A stretch of 64,000 nucleotides of DNA, taken from NCBI GenBank assembly GCA_001045525.1, contig LDWW01000021.1:1-64000 (forward strand). The letters run 5' to 3'. The notes under the pieces were generated by a model. The model saw only the letters and a program-made list of their open reading frames with translations. It did not search any database and was not told where the DNA came from. Position numbers and translations under genes: made by a program. Below, in pieces: positions 29,601 through 38,571 of this stretch (the stretch's first letter is position 1; each line of letters begins with the position of its first letter). This DNA is from Chitinispirillum alkaliphilum. Lineage in GTDB: Bacteria; Fibrobacterota; Chitinivibrionia; Chitinivibrionales; Chitinispirillaceae.

Positions 29601-29987
29601 TGCATGAACTTCAATATCCATTTTTGTCGATTTAGTACTACCATCCGTTGTTTGTGCAACAGCAGTGATGGCAGATTTTCCCGGAGAGTCAAAGAGCATG
29701 GTGACAAAAAGCGTGTCTCTGTATCGGTCTTCCTTGAAACTGACAAGTACCGTGTCCTGGGGAGAGCCTTCGGCGGAAGTAAGGTGCACCACTTCGATAA
29801 AAGCAACTGCTTCCAGTGCGACGCACAGGGTAAAAGGCTCGCCTTCAACGATTGGCGCATCATCATCGGCGAGAAACAGTTCGATAGAAACTCTTTCGCT
29901 TATTGGGTCGAGGTCGGTACATCCGTGGAGCAGGACAAGGAGAAGGAAAATGAGGGAAAAACCGATAAGGTATTTGGCTTTAGGCAT
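26661..29987 (-). CDS. Large InlB-repeat lipoprotein with FISUMP/C-type-lectin-fold C-terminus (DGR target)
   Basis: 1108 aa. Signal peptide with lipobox (FLLLVLLHGC-TDLDP). An Ig-like domain follows at ~135-210 (EGDSAVFSVNAEGSKLSFQW, YSCVVSNALG). Then come six or so InlB B-repeat/Listeria-Bacteroides repeats (VTFDPQNGEDVFTV, GYEFNSWYSDEDLTELWDFS, ITLYAKWTP) alternating with divergent repeats (TAGENGSLTGETSQTVEHGE). A FISUMP-type domain runs from ~930 to the end (DGNVYTTVRIGNQIWTVENL, YGALYNWW, GWRVPTDEDWTELQNYL). The last ~70 residues form the variable part (GFRASSGDFLQVGGSGIWWS, SGYSVRLLRD). A cell-surface adhesin or receptor is likely. Two internal 444-bp repeats are nearly identical. Confidence 0.85.
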   Translation of the reverse strand: MPKAKYLIGFSLIFLLLVLLHGCTDLDPISERVSIELFLADDDAPIVEGEPFTLCVALEAVAFIEVVHLTSAEGSPQDTVLVSFKEDRYRDTLFVTMLFDSPGKSAITAVAQTTDGSTKSTKMDIEVHAFAPEIVNHPEEVFVLEGDSAVFSVNAEGSKLSFQWQENGEDIEGATLTELIIRDITSAYNGNLYSCVVSNALGSETTDAALLTVVYKVVYNSSDHDEGKVPVDNNLYQLDEAVVVLGNNGELRRDGFAFSGWIVGFDSSVVYNEEDSLTMGEETINLFALWEANDLTVTFDPQNGEDVFTVAIASGETVDEPETPVRQGYEFNSWYSDEDLTELWDFSTPVSEDITLYAKWTPDAPQTYTLSYTAGENGSLTGETSQTVEHGESGTAVTAVPDEGYEFSEWSDGRTYNPRTDTNVQDHISVTAQFEAIPVVTFTVTFQSNDGSAVDGIEVEGGETVSEPEEPTRDGYTFDGWYADEELTKLWDFSQNTVKESITLYAKWTPDAPQTYTLSYTAGENGSLTGETSQTVEHGESGTAVTAVPDEGYEFSEWSDGRTYNPRTDANVQDHISVTAQFEAIPVVTFTVTFQSNDGSAVDGIEVEGGETVSEPEEPTRDGYTFDGWYADEELTELWDFSQSTVSEDITLYAKWTPIPVFTLTYHSNGNDGGTAPTTASYEEGQEVTVSGPGSLYLTGYTFSGWNTQADGQGDAYDVGDTFEMGSENMELYAQWEIKVYIVSFETYGGSDVDTQHVQHGSLATEPSPAPVKDGHTFVEWCVNESLGTVFDFQDVRIYGNRTIYAKWSINPYTITFDKNHGDATGSMSSQTMLFGNPTPLSSGEFERTDYTFLGWSTTRDGSVEYEDNSEFTIGSANVTLYAVWEWAGTLTDIDGNVYTTVRIGNQIWTVENLRTTRYADGTPIPHVIDNSEWGDLSTPAYCWYDDGGDVSSQTDYSHEKYGALYNWWVVDPSNPKNIAPEGWRVPTDEDWTELQNYLIANGYNWDSTTTGNKIGKALASDGGEWDNSTDQGRVGNDQRSNNSSGFTGLPGGFRASSGDFLQVGGSGIWWSSTEFGTSALYRVLLGEGLSRTSFSKASGYSVRLLRD
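26700..26845 (-). repeat. Variable-repeat (VR) part of the InlB/FISUMP gene
   Basis: The 3' coding stretch matching the template-like repeat at 26020-26160. It encodes the ligand-face part of the lectin fold (LPGGFRASSGDFLQ, GSGIWWSSTEFGTSALYR). Positions that are Asn codons in the template-like copy are A, S, G, D, L, I and F here. Confidence 0.65.
28021..28908 (-). repeat. Two tandem 444-bp coding repeats inside the InlB lipoprotein gene
   Basis: The units start at 28021 and 28465, and a third partial unit starts at 28909. They differ by only a few bases over 148 codons. Such near-identity inside one gene indicates recent duplication or conversion and allows change of stalk length by slippage. 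Confidence 0.85.
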
Positions 29988-30126
29988 GACGTTGCTCCGT
30001 TTTATTTGTTTTTTGTTTAAAACAGGATTTTATGAGAATTAATATGTTAAAACATGTTTATAAATTCGAATTGATTGCCAGAACAAAGGCGAAATAAGGA
30101 ACAGGGTAATATAGTAAAAGGAGGTT

Positions 30127-31480
30127 TTGAGAGACAATGGGTTTTGGTACAATGAAAAGTGCTATATCGATGTCAAGGCGGAGTATCTCAAAAAACCCAT
30201 ACGGGCCAGGGTACGGGGGGAGCTCTTTGGCATCTTCAACAGCCAGGAGTACGAACCTCTTCAGGAGGTTGAGAAGTTCATAGAAGATGACGGGATCGCT
30301 CGTATGAAATTAAAGCACCTCTGGTATATTGACGACCACTATTTCAAGTGACAGGATGACCACAGCGTTCATGCCAATATACAAGATAAAAAATATCACC
30401 CATTACCTGGGAGAGAATACGATCGACAGCGCCGTTCCTGACATGCCCTTCCCAAACAAACTGAAGGCCAGATTTGTTGAAGTACCCAGCGTTATATTTC
30501 ATCACGACAGCGCCGTTCCCTTTATCGACAATGATGGCAAGCTTATAAGCGAGCTGGTGACAGCCATAAGCTACTCCCGCGATTATTCCCACAAAGAGGC
30601 GGTGCTTTTTGATCACACCGAATCTACCGGTAAAGAAGGGTATAACTTCGAATTATTACTCCGGCAATTAAACTTGCATAAAAATTTTCTCCATCTATTT
30701 CATAGGGCGAACGGCAGTAAGCTCCTAAAAAAAAACTATCGGGTACAAATCCGCCCCAATCACTGGCGAATGAGCGCTTTCGCCGGTCCTTTCATAGGGC
30801 CAATTGTTCGAGTCCTCGAGTTTTGGCCCTTCCCCGGCGGAAGCGCGAATATTGGAGGCAGTGTGGGGCTACCAAGGCGTTCTTTGCCTACTTTCTTTGG
30901 CCTTGGAAAAAAAGCAGGTCGGGGTTTGGGGCTGAAGGCCCCAATTGTTTTTTGAAACAGCGCTTCTTAGCGCTGGAATCTTAAAAAAAGTAATGAAACT
31001 CAAACACTCTCTTATGCATATATAATTGCCGAAGTAATATTTGAAGTGCGCTCGCGTGCGGTCAAGGCTGCTGGATGGAGACGCTGCGGCCTAAGCATCT
31101 GCTTACAACTGGCCCTGTGATCCCGGGGCTGTTGCTAATAAAAGCGGCCCAAAGACCGAAGCCGTGGTGAAGTCTTTTCAGAGAGTGTACAAAAGTAAAT
31201 TTGATGAGCGTATAGCAGAGGACGGAAAAATCGGTCCAAAAACCGCCGTGTGGAGATTGTATTTTACGACAGGGGTGATGCTCAAGACTTGCTTGACCAT
31301 CCGGGGATATGAATGTAAAGGTGACAAAGGCGGAGAACCCGGTTTACGATACCGAGCGGACAGAGAGGGAGCCGATAGAAATTACGGTGGCGTGCACAAA
31401 GTAAGCGATGGTTCTCCTGATCTTGTCTACCCTGTGATAAACGTGCAATACCCATCTTCCACTTGCCCCAATGCTTGAGG
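30127..31480 (+). pseudogene. C-terminal half of an OmpA-like/peptidoglycan-binding gene, broken by a MITE
   Basis: The pieces in order are: CYIDVKAEYLKKPIRARVRG, GIFNSQEYEPLQEVEKFIED, a frameshift near 30340, then RFVEVPSVIFHHDSAVPFID and the OmpA-like segment KEAVLFDHTESTGKEGYNFE. The MITE (30655-31038) interrupts, and the gene resumes as EVRSRAVKA. A peptidoglycan-binding-like part follows (NWPCDPGAV..KSGPKTEAVVKSFQ in the fuller copies; KSKFDERIAEDGKIGPKT here). A last piece in another frame reads FYDRGDAQDLLDHPG and NPVYDTERTEREPIEI. Proteins of this layout occur beside Rhs/PAAR/VgrG genes. Unit 1 also lacks ~58 bp present in units 2-5. Not functional. Confidence 0.6.
30655..31038 (+). 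repeat. MITE-like element, copy C
   Basis: 384 bp. Ends TTACTCCGGCAATTA and TAATTGCCGAAGTAA are inverted repeats (one mismatch), with TA on both outer sides. It splits the OmpA-like coding sequence between GYNFEL and EVRSRAVKA, showing it arrived as an insertion. Confidence 0.85.
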
Positions 31481-31728
31481 ATTCTCTCAATCACGCCATC
31501 GTCTTATATGTAACTAATGATCTTCAGTTTCTTTTTTCAACATTTATACATCTGAAAAAACAACTATAGATTAGCAGCATTCCCCAAGGGTAAAAATTTC
31601 ATCATTTCCCGATCCGATCATTAGAAGCCATAAGCTACTCCCGCGATTATTCCCACAAAGAGGCGGTGCTTTTTGATCACACCGACTCTACCGGTAAAGA
31701 AGGGTATAACTTCGAATTATTACTCCGG

Positions 31729-32100
31729 CAATTAAACTTACATAAAAATTTCTCCATCTATTTCATAGGGCGAACGGCAGTAAGCTCCTAAAAAAAAACT
31801 ATCGGGTACAAATCCGCCCCAATCACTGGCGAATGAGCGCTTTCGCCGGTCCTTTCATAGGGCCAATTGTTCGAGTCCTCGAGTTTTGGCCCTTCCCCGG
31901 CGGAAGCGCGAATATTGGAGCCAGTATGGGGCTCCAAAGGCGTTCTTTGCCTACTTTCTTTGGCCTTGGAAAGAAAGCAGGTCGGGGTTTGGGGCTGAAG
32001 GCCCCAATTGTTTTTTGAAACAGCGCTTCTTAGCGCTGGACTCTTAAAAAAAGTAATGAAACTCAAACACTCTCTAATGCCTATATAATTGCGGAGTAAT
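31729..32100 (+). repeat. MITE-like element, copy D
   Basis: 372 bp, in tandem unit 2, same site in the unit as copy C. Its right end TAATTGCGGAGTAA lacks one C. Confidence 0.85.
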
Positions 32101-32839
32101 ATTTGAGGAGCGCTCGCGTGCGGTCAAGGCTGCTGGATGGAGACGCTGCGGCCTAAGTTGATATCACAAAAACCAGAAGCAAGGTTAGGGATTACCAGCT
32201 GATACTTAAAACTCCTGCATCTGCTTACAACTGGCCCTGTGATCCCGGGGCTGTTGATAATAAAAGCGGCCCAAAGACCGAAGCCGTGGTGAAGTCTTTT
32301 CAGGTAGTGTACAAAAGTAAATTTGATGAGCGTATAGCAGAGGACGAAAAAATCGGTCCAAAAACCGCCGTGTGGAGATTGTATTTTACGACAGGGGTGA
32401 TGCTCAAGACTTGCTTGACCATCCGGGGATATGAATGTAAAGGTGACAAAGGCGGAGAACCCGGTTTACGATACAGAGCGGACAGAGAGGGAGCCGATAG
32501 AAATTACGGTGGCGTGCACAAAGTAAGCGATGGTTCTCCTTGATCTTGTCTACCCTGTGATAAACGTGCAATACCCATCTTCCACTTGCCCCAATGCTTG
32601 AGGATTCTCTCAATCACCCCATCGTCTTATATGTAACCAATGATCTTCAGTTTCTTTTTTCAACACCTATACATCTGAAAAAAAAATATAGCTTAGCAGC
32701 ATTCCCCAAGGGTAAAATTTCATCATTTCCCGATCCGATCATTAGAAGCCCTAAGCTACTCCCGCGATTATTCCCACAAAGAGGCGGTGCTTTTTGATCA
32801 CACCGACTCTACCGGTAAAGAAGGGTATAACTTCGAATT

Positions 32840-33222
32840 ATTACTCCGGCAATTAAACTTGCATAAAAATTTTCTCCATCTATTTCATAGGGCGAACGGC
32901 AGTAAGCTCCTAAAAAAAACTATCGGGTACAAATCCGCCCCAATCACTGGCGAATGAGCGCTTTCGCCGGTCCTTTCATAGGGCCAATTGTTCGAGTCCT
33001 CGAGTTTTGGCCCTTCCCCGGCGGAAGCGCGAATATTGGAGCCAGTATGGGGCTCCAAAGGCGTTCTTTGCCTACTTTCTTTGGCCTTGGAAAGAAAGTA
33101 GGTCGGGGTTTGGGGCTGAAGGCCCCAATTGTTTTTTGAAACAGCGCTTCTTAGCGCTGGACTCTTAAAAAAAGTAATGAAACTCAAACACTCTCTTATG
33201 CATATATAATTGCCGGAGTAAT
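32840..33222 (+). repeat. MITE-like element, copy E
   Basis: 383 bp, in tandem unit 3, with perfect 15-base inverted ends TTACTCCGGCAATTA / TAATTGCCGGAGTAA and TA flanks. Confidence 0.85.
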
Positions 33223-33961
33223 ATTTGAGGTGCGCTCGCGTGCGGTCAAGGCTGCTGGATGGAGACGCTGCGGCCTAAGTTGATATCACAAAAACCAGAA
33301 GCAAGGTTGGGGATTACCAGCAGATACTTAAAACTCCTGCATCTGCTTACAACTGGCCCTGTGATCCCGGGGCTGTTGCTAATAAAAGCGGCCCAAAGAC
33401 CGAAGCCGTGGTGAAGTCTTTCCAGGTAGTGTACAAAAGTAAATTTGATGAGCGTATAGCAGAGGACGGAAAAATCGGTCCAAAAACCGCCGTGTGGAGA
33501 TTGTATTTTACGACAGGGGTGATGCTCAAGACTTGCTTGACCATCCGGGGATATGAATGTAAAGGTGACAAAGGCGGAGAACCCGGTTTACGATACCGAG
33601 CGGACAGAGAGGGAGCCGATAGAAATTACGGTGGCGTGCACAAAGTAAGCGATGGTTCTCCTTGATCTTGTCTACCCTGTGGTAAACGTGCAATACCCAT
33701 CTTCCACTTGCCCCAATGCTTGAGGATTCTCTCAATCACCCCATCGTCTTATATGTAACCAATGATCTTCAGTTTCTTTTTTCAACATTTATACATCTGA
33801 AAAAAACAACAGATTAGCAGCATTCCCCAAGGGTAAAAATTTTATCATTTCCCGATCCGATCATTAGAAGCCCTAAGCTACTCCCGCAATTATTCCCACA
33901 AAGAGGCAGTGCTTTTTGATCACACCGAATCTACCGGTAAAGAAGGGTATAACTTCGAATT

Positions 33962-34341
33962 ATTACTCCGGCAATTAAACTTGCATAAAAATTTCTCCAT
34001 CTATCATAGGGCGAACGGCAGTAAGCTCCTAAAAAAAAACTATCGGGTACAAATCCGCCCCAATCACTGGCGAATGAGCGCTTTCGCCGGTCCTTTCATA
34101 GGGCCAATTGTTCGAGTCCTCGAGTTTTGGCCCTTCCCCGGCGGAAGCGCGAATATTGGAGCCAGTGTGGGGCTACCAAGGCGTTCTTTGCCTACTTTCT
34201 TTGGCCTTGGAAAAAAGCAGGTCGGGGTTTGGGGCTGAAGGCCCCAATTGTTTTTTGAAACAGCGTTTCTTAGCGCTGGACTCTTAAAAAAAGTAATGAA
34301 ACTCAAACACTCTCTTATGCCTATATAATTGCCGGAGTAAT
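33962..34341 (+). repeat. MITE-like element, copy F
   Basis: 380 bp, in tandem unit 4, perfect inverted ends. A few internal single-base differences from copy E. Confidence 0.85.
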
Positions 34342-35082
34342 ATTTGAGGAGCGCTCGCGTGCGGTCAAGGCTGCTGGATGGAGACGCTGCGGCCTAAGTT
34401 GATATCACAAAAACCAGAAGCAAGGTTGGGGATTACCAGCAGATACTTAAAACTCTTGCATCTGCTTACAACTGGCCCTGTGATCCCGGGGCTGTTGCTA
34501 ATAAAAGCGGCCCAAAGACCGAAGCCGCGGTGAAGTCTTTTCAGGGAGTGTACAAAAGTAAATTTAATGAGCGTGTAGCAGAGGACGGAAAAATCGGTCC
34601 AAAAACCGCCGTGTGGAGATTGTATTTTACGACAGGGGTGATGCTCAAGACTTGCTTGACCATCCGGGGATATGAATGTAAAGGTGACAAAGGCGGAGAA
34701 CCCGGTTTACGATACAGAGCGGACAGAGAGGGAGCCGATAGAAATTACGGTGGCGTGCACAAAGTAAGCGATGGTTCTCCTTGATCTTGTCTACCCTGTG
34801 ATAAACGTGCAATACCCATCTTCCACTTGCCCCAATGCTTGAGGATTCTCTCAATCACCCCATCGTCTTATATGTAACCAATGATCTTCAGTTTCTTTTT
34901 TCAACATTTATACATCTGAAAAAACAACTATAGATTAGCAGCATTCCCCAAGGGTAAAAATTTTATCATTTCCCGATCCGATCATTAGAAGCCCTAAGCT
35001 ACTCCCGCGATTATTCCCACAAAGAGGCGGTGCTTTTTGATCACACTGACTCTACCGGTAAAGAAGGGTATAACTTCGAATT

Positions 35083-35466
35083 ATTACTCCGGCAATTAAA
35101 CTTACATAAAAATTTTCTCCATCTATTTCATAGGGCGAACGGCAGTAAGCTCCTAAAAAAAAACTATCGGGTACAAATCCGCCCCAATCACTGGCGAATG
35201 AGCGCTTTCGCCGGTCCTTTCATAGGGCCAATTGTTCGAGTCCTCGAGTTTTGGCCCTTCCCCGGCGGAAGCGCGAATATTGGAGCCAGTGTGGGGCTAC
35301 CAAGGCGTTCTTTGCCTACTTTCTTTGGCTTTGGAAAGAAAGTAGGTCGGGGTTTGGGGCTGAAGGCCCCAATTGTTTTTTGAAACAGCGCTTCTTAGCG
35401 CTGGACTCTTAAAAAAAGTAATGAAACTCAAACACTCTCTAATGCCTATATAATTGCCGAAGTAAT
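35083..35466 (+). repeat. MITE-like element, copy G
   Basis: 384 bp, in tandem unit 5. The right end carries the same GCCGAAGTAA variant as copy C, so units 1 and 5 share a variant that units 2-4 lack, a sign of gene conversion or of unit order during expansion. Confidence 0.85.
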
Positions 35467-36111
35467 ATTTGAAGTGCGCTCGCGTGCGGTCAAGGCTGCT
35501 GGATGGAGACGCTGCGGCCTAAGTTGATATTACAAAAACCAGAAGCAAGGTTGGGGATTACCAGCAGATACTTAAAACTCCTGCATCTGCTTACAACTGG
35601 CCCCGTGATCCCGGGGCTGTTGATAATTAAAGCAGCCAAAGACCGAAGCCGTGGTGAAGTCTTTCCAGGGAGTGTACAAAAGTAAATTTGATGAGCGTAT
35701 AGCAGAGGACGGAAAAAGCGGTCCAAAAACCGCCGTGTGGAGATTGTATTTTACGACAGGGGTGATACTCAAGACTTGCTTGACCATCCGGGGATATGAA
35801 TGTAAAGGTGACAAAGGCGGAGAACCCGGTTTACGATACCGAGCGGACAGAGAGGGAGCCGATAGAAATTACGGTGGCGTGCACAAAGTAAGCGATGGTC
35901 CTCCTTGATCTTGTCTACCCTGTGGTAAACGTGCAATACCCACCTTCCACTTGCCCCAATGCTTGAGGATTCTCTCAATCACCCCATCGTCTTATATGTA
36001 ACCAATGATCTTCAGTTTCTTTTTTCAACATTTATACATCTGAAAAAACAACTATAGATTAGCAGCATTCCCCAAGGGTAAAAATTTCATCATTTCCCGA
36101 TCCGATCATTA

Positions 36112-36393
36112 ATACATTCTCCCCCTCTATTGACAATATCACACTCCAAAATATATTTAAAAATATCAATAAGATAATCCGAAATCACAATCCTACAAAA
36201 CCCGGTTTATCATCTCTCGGTTTTAAAAGCAGTAAAAATCTCACAGGATAAGTTTTTAGTATCAGCAGTTCTCACAAGATTCTTTCTCAGTTGTTTTTTC
36301 AAAAATTAAAAACAATAAGAAGGTCCTCACTTCTTGCTTGTTACACAAATTTTCTTAACAATCATCACAACAACCTTTTAAGGAGGCTGTATT
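36112..36393. other. AT-rich intergenic region upstream of the 36394 gene
   Basis: About 280 bp of AT-rich, non-repetitive sequence after the tandem array. AAGGAGGC precedes the ATG at 36394. It probably holds the promoter of that gene; no convincing pair of boxes was singled out. Confidence 0.4.
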
Positions 36394-37185
36394 ATGGGTA
36401 TTTCACCTGAAATGAGAAGTTTTATTGAAGAGAAGATCACGGCACTTACCGAGGCTGACTATCAGCGTATCCCGATGGGGATACAGGATTTTTTCGACGA
36501 GAAAAGCGCTGTTATGGCACAGGTCCATAAGGACAAGGATGCTCTCATTGCCGCAGGGTTTGACTGGGACAGAATGGAGGAGTTTGAGGCCTGTTTCGAG
36601 ATGCTTCTGCTTGCACACGGGCAGCGGGTTGTATCGATTCCTGATAATCCTGATGAAAGAGCAACCTATTACAGCGAACTGGCCATTGCAGAAGATGACA
36701 GAAAGGTCCTCAGACTGGTGCTTGATTACATTGCCCAGGAAACCAACGACAGGGATGTTCAAAGAATCTACCGGATGATTCAAAGCGGCCATGGAATGGT
36801 TGACACTATGGTCGATAATATCTCTTTTACAAAAATCATTTCCCGCTATCCGGAACTTGCCTCACAGATCCGTCCAGGTGGAAGGATGGTTACTCCCGAG
36901 TACCTTGAAGAAGTAAAGAGACGCTCCTTAACACTTTTGCGCATGAGAGGGGTGGTTGTCAGGGATGGAGTGCCTGCAAATGAAGCCGTTGATTATCAAA
37001 ACAGAATCATCACTCTCTGTGTTCAGGCACTAACCTATGTCAGAAGATTTGCAAGAGCTGCCTTCTACAATGATCTCTCCTATTATAACAGTAACTACGC
37101 AAGCAGAAGAAGAACATCGTCGGCTTCTGGTGAACAGAGCGTAATGGATGAAGTATCAATGGAGCAGGAGCTGGAATCTGTCTGA
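36394..37185 (+). CDS. Unknown helical protein (paralogue of 37294-38185)
   Basis: 263 aa, strong ribosome site TTAAGGAGGCTGTATT before the ATG. Mostly helical and charged, with no signal peptide. Recognisable blocks shared with the next gene are the KDKDALIAAGFDW region, the middle block RYPELASQI, and the C-terminal block ITLCVQA..YVRRFARAAFYN followed by YYNSNYAS. The Tyr/Asn/Ser ending is conserved between the paralogues. I do not recognise the family and give no function. A terminator follows it, so it is a single-gene unit. Confidence 0.7.
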   Translation: MGISPEMRSFIEEKITALTEADYQRIPMGIQDFFDEKSAVMAQVHKDKDALIAAGFDWDRMEEFEACFEMLLLAHGQRVVSIPDNPDERATYYSELAIAEDDRKVLRLVLDYIAQETNDRDVQRIYRMIQSGHGMVDTMVDNISFTKIISRYPELASQIRPGGRMVTPEYLEEVKRRSLTLLRMRGVVVRDGVPANEAVDYQNRIITLCVQALTYVRRFARAAFYNDLSYYNSNYASRRRTSSASGEQSVMDEVSMEQELESV

Positions 37186-37212
37186 GGCGGGATCTTTCTG
37201 CTCTGTACTGAA

Positions 37213-37247
37213 GGGATAGACCGGTAAGAGACCGGTTTATCCCTTTT
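37213..37247 (+). terminator. Rho-independent terminator
   Basis: GGGATAGACCGGT and ACCGGTTTATCCC form a long stem around AAGAG, followed by TTTTG. It lies 28 nt after the stop of the 36394 gene. Confidence 0.85.
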
Positions 37248-37314
37248 GAAATGAATCAGGAAGTGTTCAGGGTTTTATACTACGAAAAGATCAGTGTATA
37301 AGGGAAAACAACTC

Positions 37315-38185
37315 ATGAAGAAAAAGAAAAACGGTGTTGGTAAAAGCAAAGGACATGGTCCTGAGAAAAAAAATTCCTGCAAAAAAGAGAAGGAAAAGTT
37401 AATTACACCTCTTTTACAGGATCAGATTGAAAGGGAGATTGCCGCACTCAAAGAGAGTGATCTTCGCAGAGCATCAATGACTAAAAGTCAGTTTCTGCAG
37501 GAGTACTCGTCAGTTCTTCATCAGGCACACAGGGGATAAGGACGCGATCGTGGCTGCGGGGTACGATTGGGGAAAAATGGCGCGATATGAAGCCCTGTTT
37601 GAAAACCTTGTTATATCTTTGAGTGGATCGGATACTGCTGAATTTCGCTCTGCTGAGAAGATCCGGTTTGACCGGCTTGTCGCTGAAGCGCAAAGCTGCA
37701 GGGTGGTTCTGAAAGAGATCGGGGCCTATATAGTAAGTAAAGTTAAAGACAGGCGTATCTCAAACTATTTCAATCGGATTACAACAGGAAATGGGCTGAA
37801 CAGTTGTCTGGTAAGCACATTCGATCTTATAGCACTGGTCAGGAAATACCCCGAACATGCTTCACAGATCAGCCCCAGGGGTGTTGCCGTTGATGACCGT
37901 TATCTTAAGGATGCGGCCCGGCGCGCAGTTGAACTTCTGCAGAGTAAGGGAGAGGTGGAAATCGAAACTTTACCGATACATGTAAAACGGCTGCGCCAAA
38001 AAAAGCTGATAACGCTCTGTATAAAGGCACAGATGGATATAAAAAAGTTTGCAAGAGCGGCGTTTGTGAAAAATTACCGGTATTACAACTCTAATTATTC
38101 AAGCTCTGTGAGGAGAGTACAGAATAAAAAATACGGCTCTGCGGGGCAGGAGTCGGATCAGGATGCAGATAGTCATTTACCATAA
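37315..38185 (+). pseudogene. Paralogue of the 36394 gene, frameshifted
   Basis: ATG at 37315 (MKKKKNGVGKSKGHGPEKKN) opens a frame that reads to FLQEYSSVLHQAHRG and stops at 37539. The neighbour frame continues at once as GDKDAIVAAGYDWGKMARYE and keeps the shared blocks RKYPEHASQISPRG, LITLCIKAQMDIKKFARAAF and YYNSNYSS to 38185. A one-base change in the GGGG run near 37533 would restore a ~290-aa protein. The Lys-rich N-terminal extension is absent from the paralogue. Single lesion in a homopolymer, so it may be a sequencing error. Confidence 0.68.
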
Positions 38186-38554
38186 TTGAGTTTTAGGAAC
38201 ACTTTGGCACACGCGACTGCCTCGCCAGAAGAAATCCTGAAAGATCACCCGCCGAAAATCAGACAAAATCGATTCTTACCTGCCGTTGATTATAACATTA
38301 TAAACAGCTATTGGGCGATACACTGTTTGCCGAAAACATTCTTTACATTAAGGTGTTTTTTTGTAAACCTAAAATTATTCTGCCAACCGGTCCATAACAG
38401 AAACAAGACCCGCTTAATAGCTTTTCATCTGCTAATAACGAATGTATTGATCAGCCCCAAAGGGGCGTAATTCCATAGCCAGGGCTTCGCCCCTGGTCAA
38501 ATGGAACCCACCATTATAGCCCTGAAAGGGCGTAACATGCATAACATTTGTATA
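38186..38554. other. Intergenic region with palindromic REP-like segment
   Basis: No gene is supported. The right part (about 38451-38542) has short palindromic words of the sort seen in dispersed repeats: AGCCCCAAAGGGGCGTAA, CCAGGGCTTCGCCCCTGG and AGCCCTGAAAGGGCGTAAC. It leads directly into the 21-bp array. Confidence 0.5.
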
Positions 38555-38571
38555 TCATCTTAATTTGAAAT

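Larger units (their letters stand above)
30567..36111 (+). repeat. Tandem array: five ~1.06-1.12 kb units of gene fragment plus MITE
   Basis: Unit boundaries fall at the recurring CGATCATTAGAAGCC / CTAAGCTACTCCCGCG junction: about 30567, 31625, 32746, 33871 and 34990, ending at 36111. Each unit has the OmpA-like end, a complete MITE, the peptidoglycan-binding part and ~300 bp of 3' sequence. Units are roughly 95-98% alike by eye, the first being shortest because of a 58-bp deletion. The junction shares AGCC with the parent sequence (GACAGCC|ATAAGC), so microhomology-based duplication followed by homologous expansion is likely. Confidence 0.9.

Noticed and set aside
30655..35466. Repeated 60-117 aa frames with RRSLPTFFGLGKKVGRGLGL
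   Set aside because: They lie inside the MITE-like copies, occur in both orientations and have no independent start or family support.
31282..35978. Repeated minus-strand 69-70 aa frames starting MRESSSIGASGRW
   Set aside because: Antisense of the peptidoglycan-binding fragment in each tandem unit; the plus strand carries the family-like sequence.
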